From positions 1 through 6,199 of the forward strand of contig CANRGW010000078.1 in NCBI GenBank assembly GCA_947630205.1: a DNA stretch of 6,199 nucleotides, read 5' to 3'. Below are positions 1-4,411 of the stretch, one piece after another (the stretch's first letter is position 1; each line of letters begins with the position of its first letter). The stretch comes from an uncultured Bacilli bacterium. Lineage in GTDB: Bacteria; Bacillota_I; Bacilli_A; RF39; UBA660. The translations under genes and the position numbers were made by a program. Under the pieces are notes generated by a model that was not told the DNA's origin, made no database searches, and was given only the letters and a program-made list of their open reading frames with translations.

Positions 1-132
1 AACAGAACCTCATATTGGCTTAGAGATGTTGCGACGGCAGGTTCATTTTGTAGTGTTAATGGATATGGAAATGTATTTTATAATTCCGTAGAAAATGAGG
101 CAGGAGTAAGACCATATTTTTTAATTGATTAA
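1..132 (+). CDS. DUF6273-domain protein, C-terminal fragment (phage)
   Basis: The reading frame is open from the first base and ends with TAA; the 5' part lies outside the window. The visible 43 residues contain SYWLRDVA near the start, then a Phe-Cys-x-Val stretch, and end with GVRPYFLID. This WLR...F..V...GVRP.F.I pattern is the C-terminal signature of DUF6273. That domain is common in phage virion-associated and surface proteins of gut Firmicutes, where it often forms the end of a longer protein. Its position directly before a lysis cassette suggests a tail, fibre or baseplate-associated product, but the fragment is too short to fix the role. Confidence 0.75.
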   Translation, partial: NRTSYWLRDVATAGSFCSVNGYGNVFYNSVENEAGVRPYFLID

Positions 133-156
133 TATATTAATAGAAAGGGAAGATTT

Positions 157-510
157 ATGGAAAATATAACTTTAGGTGAGGTTTTAATAGCCCTCGCTTT
201 TATTTTGGCTTTAATTGGAAATATAAAAAGTCTTGTTAAAGAAATAAAAAATCCGATTGATAAGAAATTAGAAAAAGTTTTAGAGCCAATAAAAAAAGAA
301 ATAGCAGAATTAAAAGAAGAATACAAAAAGTCAGAATTAGACTCAGCACAAACAGATTTAGTTAACTTTATGTATTTTGTTGAGAAAAATATGGCTAGTC
401 CAGAACAAATACAAAATGGATATAAGTTGTTTGATAAGTATAGCAAACTCGGAGGAAATTCTTTTGTTCATTCTAAATGGGAAAAATTAAGAAAAGAAGG
501 AAAAATATAG
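157..510 (+). CDS. Membrane-anchored coiled-coil protein of phage lysis cassette
   Basis: This is a 117-residue protein with one N-terminal hydrophobic segment (about residues 5-23), a long charged helix likely to form a coiled coil (about 27-62), and a C-terminal part ending in LGGNSFVHSKWEKLRKEGKI. A GGNS-(F/Y)-(V/I)-H/K...KLxxxGK(I/L) ending is familiar from small phage proteins encoded just before holins in Clostridia and Bacilli. The start has a good Shine-Dalgarno region (GAAAGGGAAGA, 142-152). It is the first gene of the 157-1704 lysis group, with the holin-like gene beginning 17 bases after its stop. It may be a holin partner or another lysis accessory protein; the biochemical role of the family is not established to my knowledge. 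Its stop is TAG. Confidence 0.8.
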   Translation: MENITLGEVLIALAFILALIGNIKSLVKEIKNPIDKKLEKVLEPIKKEIAELKEEYKKSELDSAQTDLVNFMYFVEKNMASPEQIQNGYKLFDKYSKLGGNSFVHSKWEKLRKEGKI

Positions 511-516
511 AAAGGT

Positions 517-523
517 AGGTGAT
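517..523 (+). promoter_or_regulatory. Shine-Dalgarno site that fixes the holin start at 528
   Basis: AGGTGAT matches the anti-Shine-Dalgarno sequence well and ends four bases before the ATG at 528. The in-frame GTG at 519 lies inside this site and so cannot be the start it serves. The shorter 86-residue holin is therefore the better reading. Confidence 0.75.
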
Positions 524-527
524 AAAA

Positions 528-788
528 ATGGAAATAACATTTGAATTAATATTTACAGTTGTTACAGCACTAGTTACAGCTATTTTAGGAACTATATTCA
601 AAGATAGAGTAGTTCCAGCTAGATTTATTCCAATTCAAAATATCGTAATTGGATTAATCGCAGCTTTTGTTGCTGTATACTTTGGTTTATTTAATGATGT
701 AGCAACAGCAATAATTATATCGCTTGCATTATCACTAGGCGTTGGTGGTGCTTACGATGCTTTAAAAACTAAAAAAGAGGAGGAATAA
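528..788 (+). CDS. Holin-like small membrane protein
   Basis: This 86-residue protein has three predicted hydrophobic segments (about residues 7-24, 36-55 and 58-76), a short basic loop between the first two (KDRVVPAR), and a charged C-terminal tail (LKTKKEEE). Size, topology, charged tail and position immediately before an endolysin are those of a phage holin, which forms the membrane lesion that lets the endolysin reach the wall. The segment IPIQNIVIGLIAAF followed by a Gly-rich third helix resembles small holins of Firmicutes phages, but I cannot assign a named holin family with certainty. The endolysin ATG follows its stop after two bases, and the endolysin ribosome-binding site lies in its last codons, so the two are probably translationally coupled. 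Confidence 0.8.
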   Translation: MEITFELIFTVVTALVTAILGTIFKDRVVPARFIPIQNIVIGLIAAFVAVYFGLFNDVATAIIISLALSLGVGGAYDALKTKKEEE

Positions 789-790
789 AT

Positions 791-1510
791 ATGACATATC
801 AAGAATTTAAAAATAAATATGAGGGTAAAAAAGTTGATGTTGACAATGCTAATGGAGCGCAATGTTGGGATTTAGGTCAAGCATACTTTAAAGAAGTTTT
901 AGGCTTGCCTGAAACTGTATTAGGAGGAGTAGGGTTAGTTAATGGTATGCTAAAAGGCGAAAGGTACCGATTGATGATGAAATATTTTGATGAAGTACCA
1001 ACTAATGCTATGGAGCCGGGAGATGTAGTTATTTGGGAATATGGACATATAGCAATTTACGACCATTGGGACGGCAAACATTGTTGGTATTTTAGCCAAA
1101 ATCCTAATGCTCCTAAAATAATCATGGTTAATCGTGAGGGAAATCATGCATTTAGATTAAAAAGTGTAAACAAGTCTCAAAAAAGAAGTAGAGAAGAAGT
1201 AGTTAAAGAACTTCAAAGAGCCTTAAACGCTGATTATAAAGCAGGTTTAGTAGTTGATGGTTCTTTTGGTCCAAAAACTGAAAGTGCTAGTCATGAGAAT
1301 TATCTATACTATCTAAAAGAAGGAGCTACTAACCACATTAAATGGCTTCAAAGTAGATTGATAGAACTAGGATATTCATGTGGTAAATCAGGAGTAGATG
1401 GCTCTTTTGGACCTGATACTTTAGCAGCAGTTAAACAATTCCAAAAAGACCACGCTTTAGTAGTTGACGGAAACGTTGGAAAAGCGACTCATAAAGAATT
1501 AGTTAAATAA
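791..1510 (+). CDS. Phage endolysin: CHAP domain plus PG_binding_1 repeats
   Basis: This 239-residue enzyme is predicted to cut peptidoglycan as an amidase or endopeptidase during phage release. The N-terminal CHAP domain (about 1-125) shows the catalytic cysteine in AQCWDL (Cys25), the histidine in YGHIAIYD (His86) and a polar residue in SQN (Asn104), in the expected order. The C-terminal half carries two peptidoglycan-binding units with the DGSFGPxT signature: one at about 137-176 (DGSFGPKT) and one at about 182-239 (DGSFGPDT, then VKQFQKDH and VDGNVGKAT). There is no signal peptide, which fits export through the holin encoded just upstream. The start is preceded by AGAGGAGGAA in the end of the holin gene. 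Whether it is an amidase or a peptidase cannot be told from the sequence. Confidence 0.92.
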   Translation: MTYQEFKNKYEGKKVDVDNANGAQCWDLGQAYFKEVLGLPETVLGGVGLVNGMLKGERYRLMMKYFDEVPTNAMEPGDVVIWEYGHIAIYDHWDGKHCWYFSQNPNAPKIIMVNREGNHAFRLKSVNKSQKRSREEVVKELQRALNADYKAGLVVDGSFGPKTESASHENYLYYLKEGATNHIKWLQSRLIELGYSCGKSGVDGSFGPDTLAAVKQFQKDHALVVDGNVGKATHKELVK

Positions 1511-1512
1511 TT

Positions 1513-1704
1513 ATGGGTAAGACTAAAAATTCAAAACAAAGGGGCTTTAGAAACTTAAAACACGGTAGACTGTATAAAAAATCATTTCATTTAATATGTG
1601 TTGATGATATATTTCATACTAGAAAAAAAGACCGAGAAAAAAATAGAGTTTTGAGAGCGAGAAATAAAGTTATAGACAAAATAGAAATAGGTAGGTATGT
1701 TTAA
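1513..1704 (+). CDS. Small basic protein, last gene of the lysis operon
   Basis: This is a 63-residue protein in which about a third of residues are Lys or Arg. It has no membrane segment and I do not recognise a family. The start lies two bases after the endolysin stop and has no Shine-Dalgarno of its own, so expression would depend on translational coupling. Two things support a real gene: it fills the gap between endolysin and terminator exactly, and its TAA stop falls in the loop of the terminator hairpin. The composition (clusters such as RKKDREKNR and RARNK) would suit nucleic-acid binding, but that is only inference. It could instead be a chance open frame. Confidence 0.55.
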   Translation: MGKTKNSKQRGFRNLKHGRLYKKSFHLICVDDIFHTRKKDREKNRVLRARNKVIDKIEIGRYV

Positions 1705-1727
1705 TCGCATATCTACCTATTTTTTTT
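1685..1727 (+). terminator. Rho-independent terminator of the lysis operon
   Basis: A 15-base-pair stem (arms 1685-1699 and 1708-1722, one G-U pair) closes an 8-base loop and is followed by a run of eight T (1720-1727, partly in the stem). The 5' arm lies in the end of the small basic gene, and that gene's TAA (1702-1704) sits in the loop. It should end transcripts from the phage late promoter before the antitoxin gene. Confidence 0.9.
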
Positions 1728-1756
1728 ATGATAATATTTTTCTTTTCGATAAAATT

Positions 1757-1779
1757 CTACAAAAGTAGTCTTTTATAAT
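1757..1779 (+). promoter_or_regulatory. Candidate promoter and operator of the toxin-antitoxin pair
   Basis: A perfect TATAAT (1774-1779) would start a transcript at about 1786, some 28 bases before the antitoxin ribosome-binding site. No convincing -35 box is visible at the right distance. Just upstream lies the dyad CTAC-AAAA-GTAG (1757-1768), flanked by further partly complementary AAAA and TTTT. A small dyad overlapping the promoter is a typical place for repressor binding, but the repressor is unknown. A second possible -10, TATATT at 1803-1808, is less likely because the transcript would start on top of the ribosome-binding site. Confidence 0.45.
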
Positions 1780-1813
1780 TAAAATATACAAAAAAATTCG
1801 TTTATATTATATT

Positions 1814-1820
1814 AGGAGGT
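1814..1820 (+). promoter_or_regulatory. Strong Shine-Dalgarno site for the antitoxin gene
   Basis: AGGAGGT is a near-perfect ribosome-binding site placed six bases before the ATG at 1827. It argues for the longer antitoxin start, even though the recognisable domain begins only near the ATG at 1908. Confidence 0.8.
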
Positions 1821-1826
1821 TGTCAA

Positions 1827-2411
1827 ATGCTAAAAAAAATGCTAGAATATCTAACTAATTCATGTTATCATATAATTAGAATAGGGAAGGATATTGAAAG
1901 AAGAAATATGGAAAAAGCAATTTTTGATAGCAAACAATTAGCTTGTTATGTTTCTGATATGTATAATAAAGAATATGGTAAAGAAATATCAGAAATAAAA
2001 TTACAAAAAGTAATGTATTTTTTGTTTGCTTATTGGGGTGGTTTTATTGCCAAAAATGATTTTGAAAGTGTTGAGGAAAAATTTGATTATTCAAAATATC
2101 TTTATGATACCAAGATACAAGCATGGGTTTATGGACCAGTTTTGCCAGAAATTTATTCTTTAAATAAAAAAAAGCAATTAAATGACTATCGTATATCTGA
2201 AAAAGAATTATTTAAAGATAAAGAATTTGTTAAGGAAACAATAGATAGCATAATGTATGATTTGTTTGAATTGAGTGATTTTAAGTTAGTTAGTTTATCT
2301 CATGAAGATAACGTATGGAAGAATAATTTTGACATAAACAGTGAATTTCATAATCAAGCAATGGAACTTGATAGTATTATAAAAGAATATGCAGAAAAAG
2401 AAGCAATATAA
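1827..2411 (+). CDS. Panacea/SocA-domain (DUF4065) antitoxin
   Basis: A 194-residue protein carrying the Panacea (DUF4065, SocA-like) domain from about residue 28. The landmarks are the first helix SKQLACYV, ISEIKLQKVMYF (55-65, the LQKxxY motif), IQAWVYGPVLPEIY (97-110, the usual AW.YGPV.PE.Y motif) and LVSLSHEDNVWK (154-165, the LSH...W motif). Panacea domains are known as antitoxins that neutralise many unrelated toxins encoded next to them; SocA itself is a proteolytic adaptor for its toxin. Here the partner gene overlaps its end by 23 bases, the usual antitoxin-first layout. The start at 1827 is preferred because of the AGGAGGT at 1814. It adds 27 residues before the domain, which is unusual, and the ATG at 1908 with weaker GAAAGAAG upstream is the alternative. 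The location between lysis genes and attR fits a prophage cargo gene. Confidence 0.85.
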   Translation: MLKKMLEYLTNSCYHIIRIGKDIERRNMEKAIFDSKQLACYVSDMYNKEYGKEISEIKLQKVMYFLFAYWGGFIAKNDFESVEEKFDYSKYLYDTKIQAWVYGPVLPEIYSLNKKKQLNDYRISEKELFKDKEFVKETIDSIMYDLFELSDFKLVSLSHEDNVWKNNFDINSEFHNQAMELDSIIKEYAEKEAI

Positions 2412-2949
2412 TGCTTTTAAAAATATAAAAACTAACAATTCACGTAATATGTTTGGGAGTCCTACATGCAAAATTGACTTTGGAGAATCTTTAAAATCAG
2501 TAAATATAGAAATGTGTATGTTTACTAATTATTTTGCTAATAAAAAAATTTTCTATAAATTTGTAAAGAAAAATATAAATGATATTGTAAATAATCGCAT
2601 TAGTCTGGTTGATAGCAATTTTTTTGAAACAAAATTAGTAAATATTGATAATGATTTCTTTTTAGAACTAAAAATAGAAAATATATTGAAATTAACTACT
2701 GAAAAGAAGGTAAGAACCATTCCAACTCTTTACAAATTTAAGGAATTAAACAACAAAGAATTACAATACTATGTTGAAAAGATAGATGTTGATAATTTCG
2801 TAGTGAGATTTATAGACTTATATCATTTAGTAATACCAGCTCCTGATTATGAAAGAGGAGAAACAAGAGAACACTCAAAAGAAAAATATGAATTACACAA
2901 AAACGATAAAATTAATTTATCTGAAATTAAAAAGGAATTGAATTTATAG
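2389..2949 (+). CDS. Unrecognised protein, candidate toxin paired with Panacea antitoxin
   Basis: This 186-residue protein has no hydrophobic segment and no signal peptide, so it is probably cytoplasmic. I do not recognise a known toxin fold. The most distinctive stretch is near the C-terminus: FIDLYHLVIPAPDYERGE (141-158), then TREH (159-162) and a Lys-rich tail. Asp143, His146, Arg156, Arg160 and His162 are polar residues worth examining as an active site. The toxin role is inferred from position: it starts inside the last codons of a Panacea antitoxin gene, is short, and sits in prophage cargo. The upstream ribosome-binding site is weak (AAAAGAAT), so translation is probably coupled to the antitoxin. 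An ATG at 2449 is a possible shorter start but has no ribosome-binding site. It ends with TAG inside a terminator loop. Confidence 0.7.
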   Translation: MQKKKQYNAFKNIKTNNSRNMFGSPTCKIDFGESLKSVNIEMCMFTNYFANKKIFYKFVKKNINDIVNNRISLVDSNFFETKLVNIDNDFFLELKIENILKLTTEKKVRTIPTLYKFKELNNKELQYYVEKIDVDNFVVRFIDLYHLVIPAPDYERGETREHSKEKYELHKNDKINLSEIKKELNL

Positions 2950-2961
2950 CCAATTCTTTTT
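2930..2961. terminator. Bidirectional terminator shared by toxin and HNH genes
   Basis: An 11-base-pair stem (2930-2940 with 2951-2961, one G-U pair on the plus strand, A-rich left side and T-rich right side) closes a 10-base loop. Both flanks give a U-run in the matching transcript: TTTTT at 2957-2961 on plus, and AAAAA at 2929-2933 read as U on minus. The loop holds both stop codons, TAA of the minus-strand nuclease (2944-2946) and TAG of the plus-strand toxin candidate (2947-2949). On the minus strand the wobble becomes a mismatch, so termination may be weaker there. Confidence 0.65.
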
Positions 2962-3384
2962 AAAAATTTCAATAAATTTTAAACCTGGATAAACTTCATT
3001 AAATTTAGTTTGTCCTTTTATATGCCATTCTTTATTAAAATTAATATCATTTTGATATCTTACATGGCAAGCTAAACAAAGTCTTAAGCAAAGTCCATAT
3101 TTAATAGAATTACTTCTATTTCTTCCACCAAATATCTCATGCCAAGTTAATTTATAATTACTTCCGCAAATAAAACATTTAGTAGTATCATCAGAAAATA
3201 AGCTAAATCTATTTTTTTCTAATTTAGCAAGTTTATTTGATTTAGATTTCATTTTGCCGACATCGGGAAAATCGTATTCTTTGCACTTACAATTCTTGCA
3301 ATCTTTTAGTGTTATTATTTTATTGTTTAATTTGCATTCTAGTTTTTTATTCAATTTTTGTTTTAAATATTTACAATTACTCAT
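2944..3384 (-). CDS. Phage HNH nuclease resembling RecA-dependent (Ref-like) nucleases
   Basis: A 146-residue protein with two cysteine-rich parts. The N-terminus has Cys4, Cys17, Cys29, Cys32 and Cys34, which could bind zinc. The middle has CFICG (Cys70, Cys73), LTWHEIFGGRNRSNSIKYGL with the likely catalytic His82, and LCLACH (Cys103, Cys106, His107). It ends FNEVYPGLKFIEIFKKNWL. This layout, including the C-terminal YP.L.F..IF.KN(Y/W)L motif, matches phage recombination-enhancement (RecA-dependent) HNH nucleases. Such proteins normally sit in early recombination modules; here the gene lies alone, reversed, beside the attachment junction. The start has AGGAG (3393-3397) eight bases upstream. 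The exact biochemical activity is inferred from the family. Its stop codon is directly adjacent to that of the convergent toxin candidate. Confidence 0.8.
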   Translation of the reverse strand: MSNCKYLKQKLNKKLECKLNNKIITLKDCKNCKCKEYDFPDVGKMKSKSNKLAKLEKNRFSLFSDDTTKCFICGSNYKLTWHEIFGGRNRSNSIKYGLCLRLCLACHVRYQNDINFNKEWHIKGQTKFNEVYPGLKFIEIFKKNWL

Positions 3385-3413
3385 TTAATACACTCCTATT
3401 AGTAGTGTATTAA
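3385..3413. repeat. Perfect 10-bp inverted repeat at the nuclease start and phage end
   Basis: TTAATACACT (3385-3394) and AGTGTATTAA (3404-3413) are perfect inverted copies separated by nine bases. The repeat touches the nuclease ATG and contains its AGGAG, which lies across the loop and one arm. It ends at most about eight bases from the start of ZIP homology. It could be an operator, an mRNA hairpin hiding the ribosome-binding site, or a phage-arm recombination element. There is no U-run to make it a terminator. Confidence 0.7.
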
Positions 3414-3425
3414 TTTATATATACC
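3409..3425. other. Probable attR junction: phage sequence into ZIP gene
   Basis: ZIP-family coding similarity begins at ATA CCG GAG GG (from 3421) in the middle of the His-Asn-Ile-Pro-Glu-Gly motif. The preceding in-frame codons (AAT TTA TAT) give Asn-Leu-Tyr instead of His-Asn, and a TAG lies in frame at 3403-3405. The crossover therefore lies at or just left of 3421, within the TATATATA tract at about 3415-3422. The core shared by both attachment sites cannot be defined without the left end. Confidence 0.65.
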
Positions 3426-3837
3426 GGAGGGATTAGCCGTTGGAGTTGCCTTTGGTTCAACTTTATATGGTTTAGATGGTGCAACTTTAATGTCTGCTTG
3501 GACTTTAGCATTAGGAATTGGTATTCAAAATTTTCCTGAGGGAACAGCCGTTTCTGTTCCTTTAAGAAGAGAAGGTGTTTCAAGAAAAAAAGCCTTTTTC
3601 TTAGGCCAATTAAGTGGAATTGTTGAACCAATAGCCGGGGTAATTGGAGCATTGCTAGTTTTAAAAGTTCGTATTTTATTACCATTTTTCTTAGCATTTG
3701 CGGCTGGGGCTATGATATATGTTGTAACCGAAGAATTAATTCCTGAAAGTCAAACTAATGAGAGTAAAGATTTAATGGCTATGTGTTCTTTAGTAGGTTT
3801 TACTATTATGATGGTTTTAGATGTTTTATTAGGATAA
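3421..3837 (+). pseudogene. ZIP-family (GufA-type) metal transporter, 5' half missing
   Basis: The open frame encodes the last 138 residues of a transporter that normally has about 270. It starts at IPEGLAVGVAFG, the fourth membrane segment. It then carries the fifth-segment motif GIQNFPEGTAVSVPLRREG and QLSGIVEPIAGVIGA, followed by AAGAMIYVVTEELIPES and GFTIMMVLDVLLG at the C-terminus. ZIP proteins of this class move zinc or other divalent metals across the cell membrane; the two PEG motifs line the metal path. The conserved His-Asn before the first motif is absent. No usual start codon lies between the in-frame TAG at 3403 and the ATG at 3490, and that ATG has no ribosome-binding site, so a working product is unlikely. 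The rest of the frame is intact, which suggests recent disruption or a gene restored by excision. Confidence 0.85.
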
Positions 3838-3853
3838 TTATAAAAAATATTTT

Positions 3854-3882
3854 AATCTCGTGTTAATAACATGAGATTTTTT
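3854..3882 (+). terminator. Rho-independent terminator of the ZIP gene
   Basis: An 11-base-pair stem (3854-3864 with 3868-3878, one G-U pair) has a three-base loop and runs into six T (3877-3882). It begins 16 bases after the ZIP stop. It should also keep transcripts from the phage side out of the downstream small RNA region. Confidence 0.85.
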
Positions 3883-3913
3883 ATAAAAAATAAAAAAAAT
3901 TATCAATTTTTTC

Positions 3914-3942
3914 TTGACTAGAAAAAAATATTATGATATACA
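3914..3942 (+). promoter_or_regulatory. Promoter of a candidate small RNA
   Basis: TTGACT (3914-3919, five of six consensus bases) is followed after exactly 17 bases by TATACA (3937-3942), which is preceded by TGA and so has the TGn extension of an extended -10 promoter. Transcription would begin near 3949. No plus-strand gene follows in this window, so the promoter would serve the structured RNA at 3950-4044. Confidence 0.65.
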
Positions 3943-3949
3943 TAATAAG

Positions 3950-4044
3950 TATTATTTAAAAATAATATAAAGGGTTAGTCAACATCTTTTCTTGTGTTGA
4001 TGGTAGAGTGCGAGTTTTAAACTCTTTTTTTTGACCCTTTTTTT
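3950..4044 (+). ncRNA. Candidate free-standing structured small RNA
   Basis: Downstream of the promoter at 3914-3942 the plus strand can fold into an AT hairpin (about 3950-3967) and then a three-way junction. In the junction, P1 pairs 3969-3978 with 4031-4040 (10 pairs, including one U-G and one G-U), P2 pairs 3979-3984 with 3995-4000 around a 10-base loop, and P3 pairs 4012-4016 with 4020-4024. A T-run at 4038-4044 follows P1, so the RNA would end there by Rho-independent termination. The two wobble pairs in P1 become A-C mismatches on the other strand, which favours a plus-strand RNA. The unpaired GGTAGAGTGC (4002-4011) and T8 (4025-4032) are the notable single-stranded parts. I do not recognise a known RNA class. 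It overlaps the end of the convergent DUF2752 gene by two bases. Confidence 0.5.
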
Positions 4045-4411
4045 AGATTTTATGAATATTATTTAATATAAAAGTTATTATTAATAAAAAAATTAAAACT
4101 TTATAATGTTTAGTAATATAATTCCAGAAAGTTTGCAAATAATTTTCTTTTTTTATTATATCAATTACTACTAAAGAATAAGAAATTATTAAAGTAATAA
4201 AAAGAGGAATACCAAGAATATTATAATAAAGACTATCAAGTATTTGAAAGTGAAGTAAAGAAAAAATAGATCTTGTTAGACCACATCCTGGACATGATAA
4301 ATGAAATATTTTTTTAAAAGGGCAAGATATTTGTACTTTGAAAATGATTGGTAAAAGGAAAAAAAGAAGCAAAATAAAAAAGATGCATAATCTTTTATTA
4401 TTTTTAGTCAA
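4043..4411 (-). CDS. DUF2752 small membrane protein
   Basis: A 122-residue protein with hydrophobic segments at about 8-26, 60-80 and 103-119. Its central signature SCPGCGLTRSI (Cys40, Cys43, with Arg47), preceded by another Cys-Pro at residue 30, is the hallmark of DUF2752, a family of small inner-membrane proteins of unknown function. The Cys-x-x-Cys pair could bind metal or be redox-active, but this is not established. It starts with TTG inside the end of the TM2 gene (8-base overlap) and has no ATG near the start, so translation is probably coupled. TM2 and DUF2752 genes are often neighbours in Firmicutes, as far as I recall, which hints at a shared membrane role. Confidence 0.85.
   Translation of the reverse strand: MTKNNKRLCIFFILLLFFLLPIIFKVQISCPFKKIFHLSCPGCGLTRSIFSLLHFQILDSLYYNILGIPLFITLIISYSLVVIDIIKKENYLQTFWNYITKHYKVLIFLLIITFILNNIHKI

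Larger units (their letters stand above)
1..3420. mobile_element. Right end of a prophage (lysis module, cargo genes, attR side)
   Basis: The gene order DUF6273 protein, coiled-coil membrane protein, holin-like protein, endolysin, accessory genes is the usual right end of a temperate phage of low-GC Gram-positives. The genes up to 1704 are co-directional and closely spaced, while the cargo beyond has its own signals and mixed orientation, as lysogenic-conversion genes do. The right boundary is set by the abrupt start of ZIP-transporter homology at about 3421. No integrase, repressor or left end lies in the window, so whether the element is complete or active is unknown. The identification as phage rests on recognised protein families; the exact boundary is inferred. 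Confidence 0.8.

Noticed and set aside
129..446. Open frame of about 105 codons on the minus strand.
   Set aside because: It is antisense to the well-supported coiled-coil lysis gene and has a low-complexity Ser/Phe/Ile-rich product typical of a shadow frame.
950..1147. Minus-strand frame within the endolysin gene.
   Set aside because: It is antisense to the conserved CHAP domain, has no ribosome-binding site and shows no family features.
2411..2413. ATG overlapping the antitoxin stop as a possible start for the next gene.
   Set aside because: It is in a different frame from the 186-residue protein and opens no useful frame.
3410..3697. Minus-strand frame across the att junction and ZIP remnant.
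   Set aside because: The complementary frame has clear ZIP motifs; this Leu/Gln-rich product is a shadow.
3914..3937. TTGACT with TATGAT (3932-3937) as the small-RNA promoter.
   Set aside because: The spacer would be only 12 bases; TATACA at 17 bases with a TGn extension fits far better.
4001..4016. TGGTAGAGTGCGAG resembles the 5' core of the lysine riboswitch (GAGGTGCG).
   Set aside because: The rest of that roughly 180-nt riboswitch is absent, the element folds differently, and no plus-strand gene follows.
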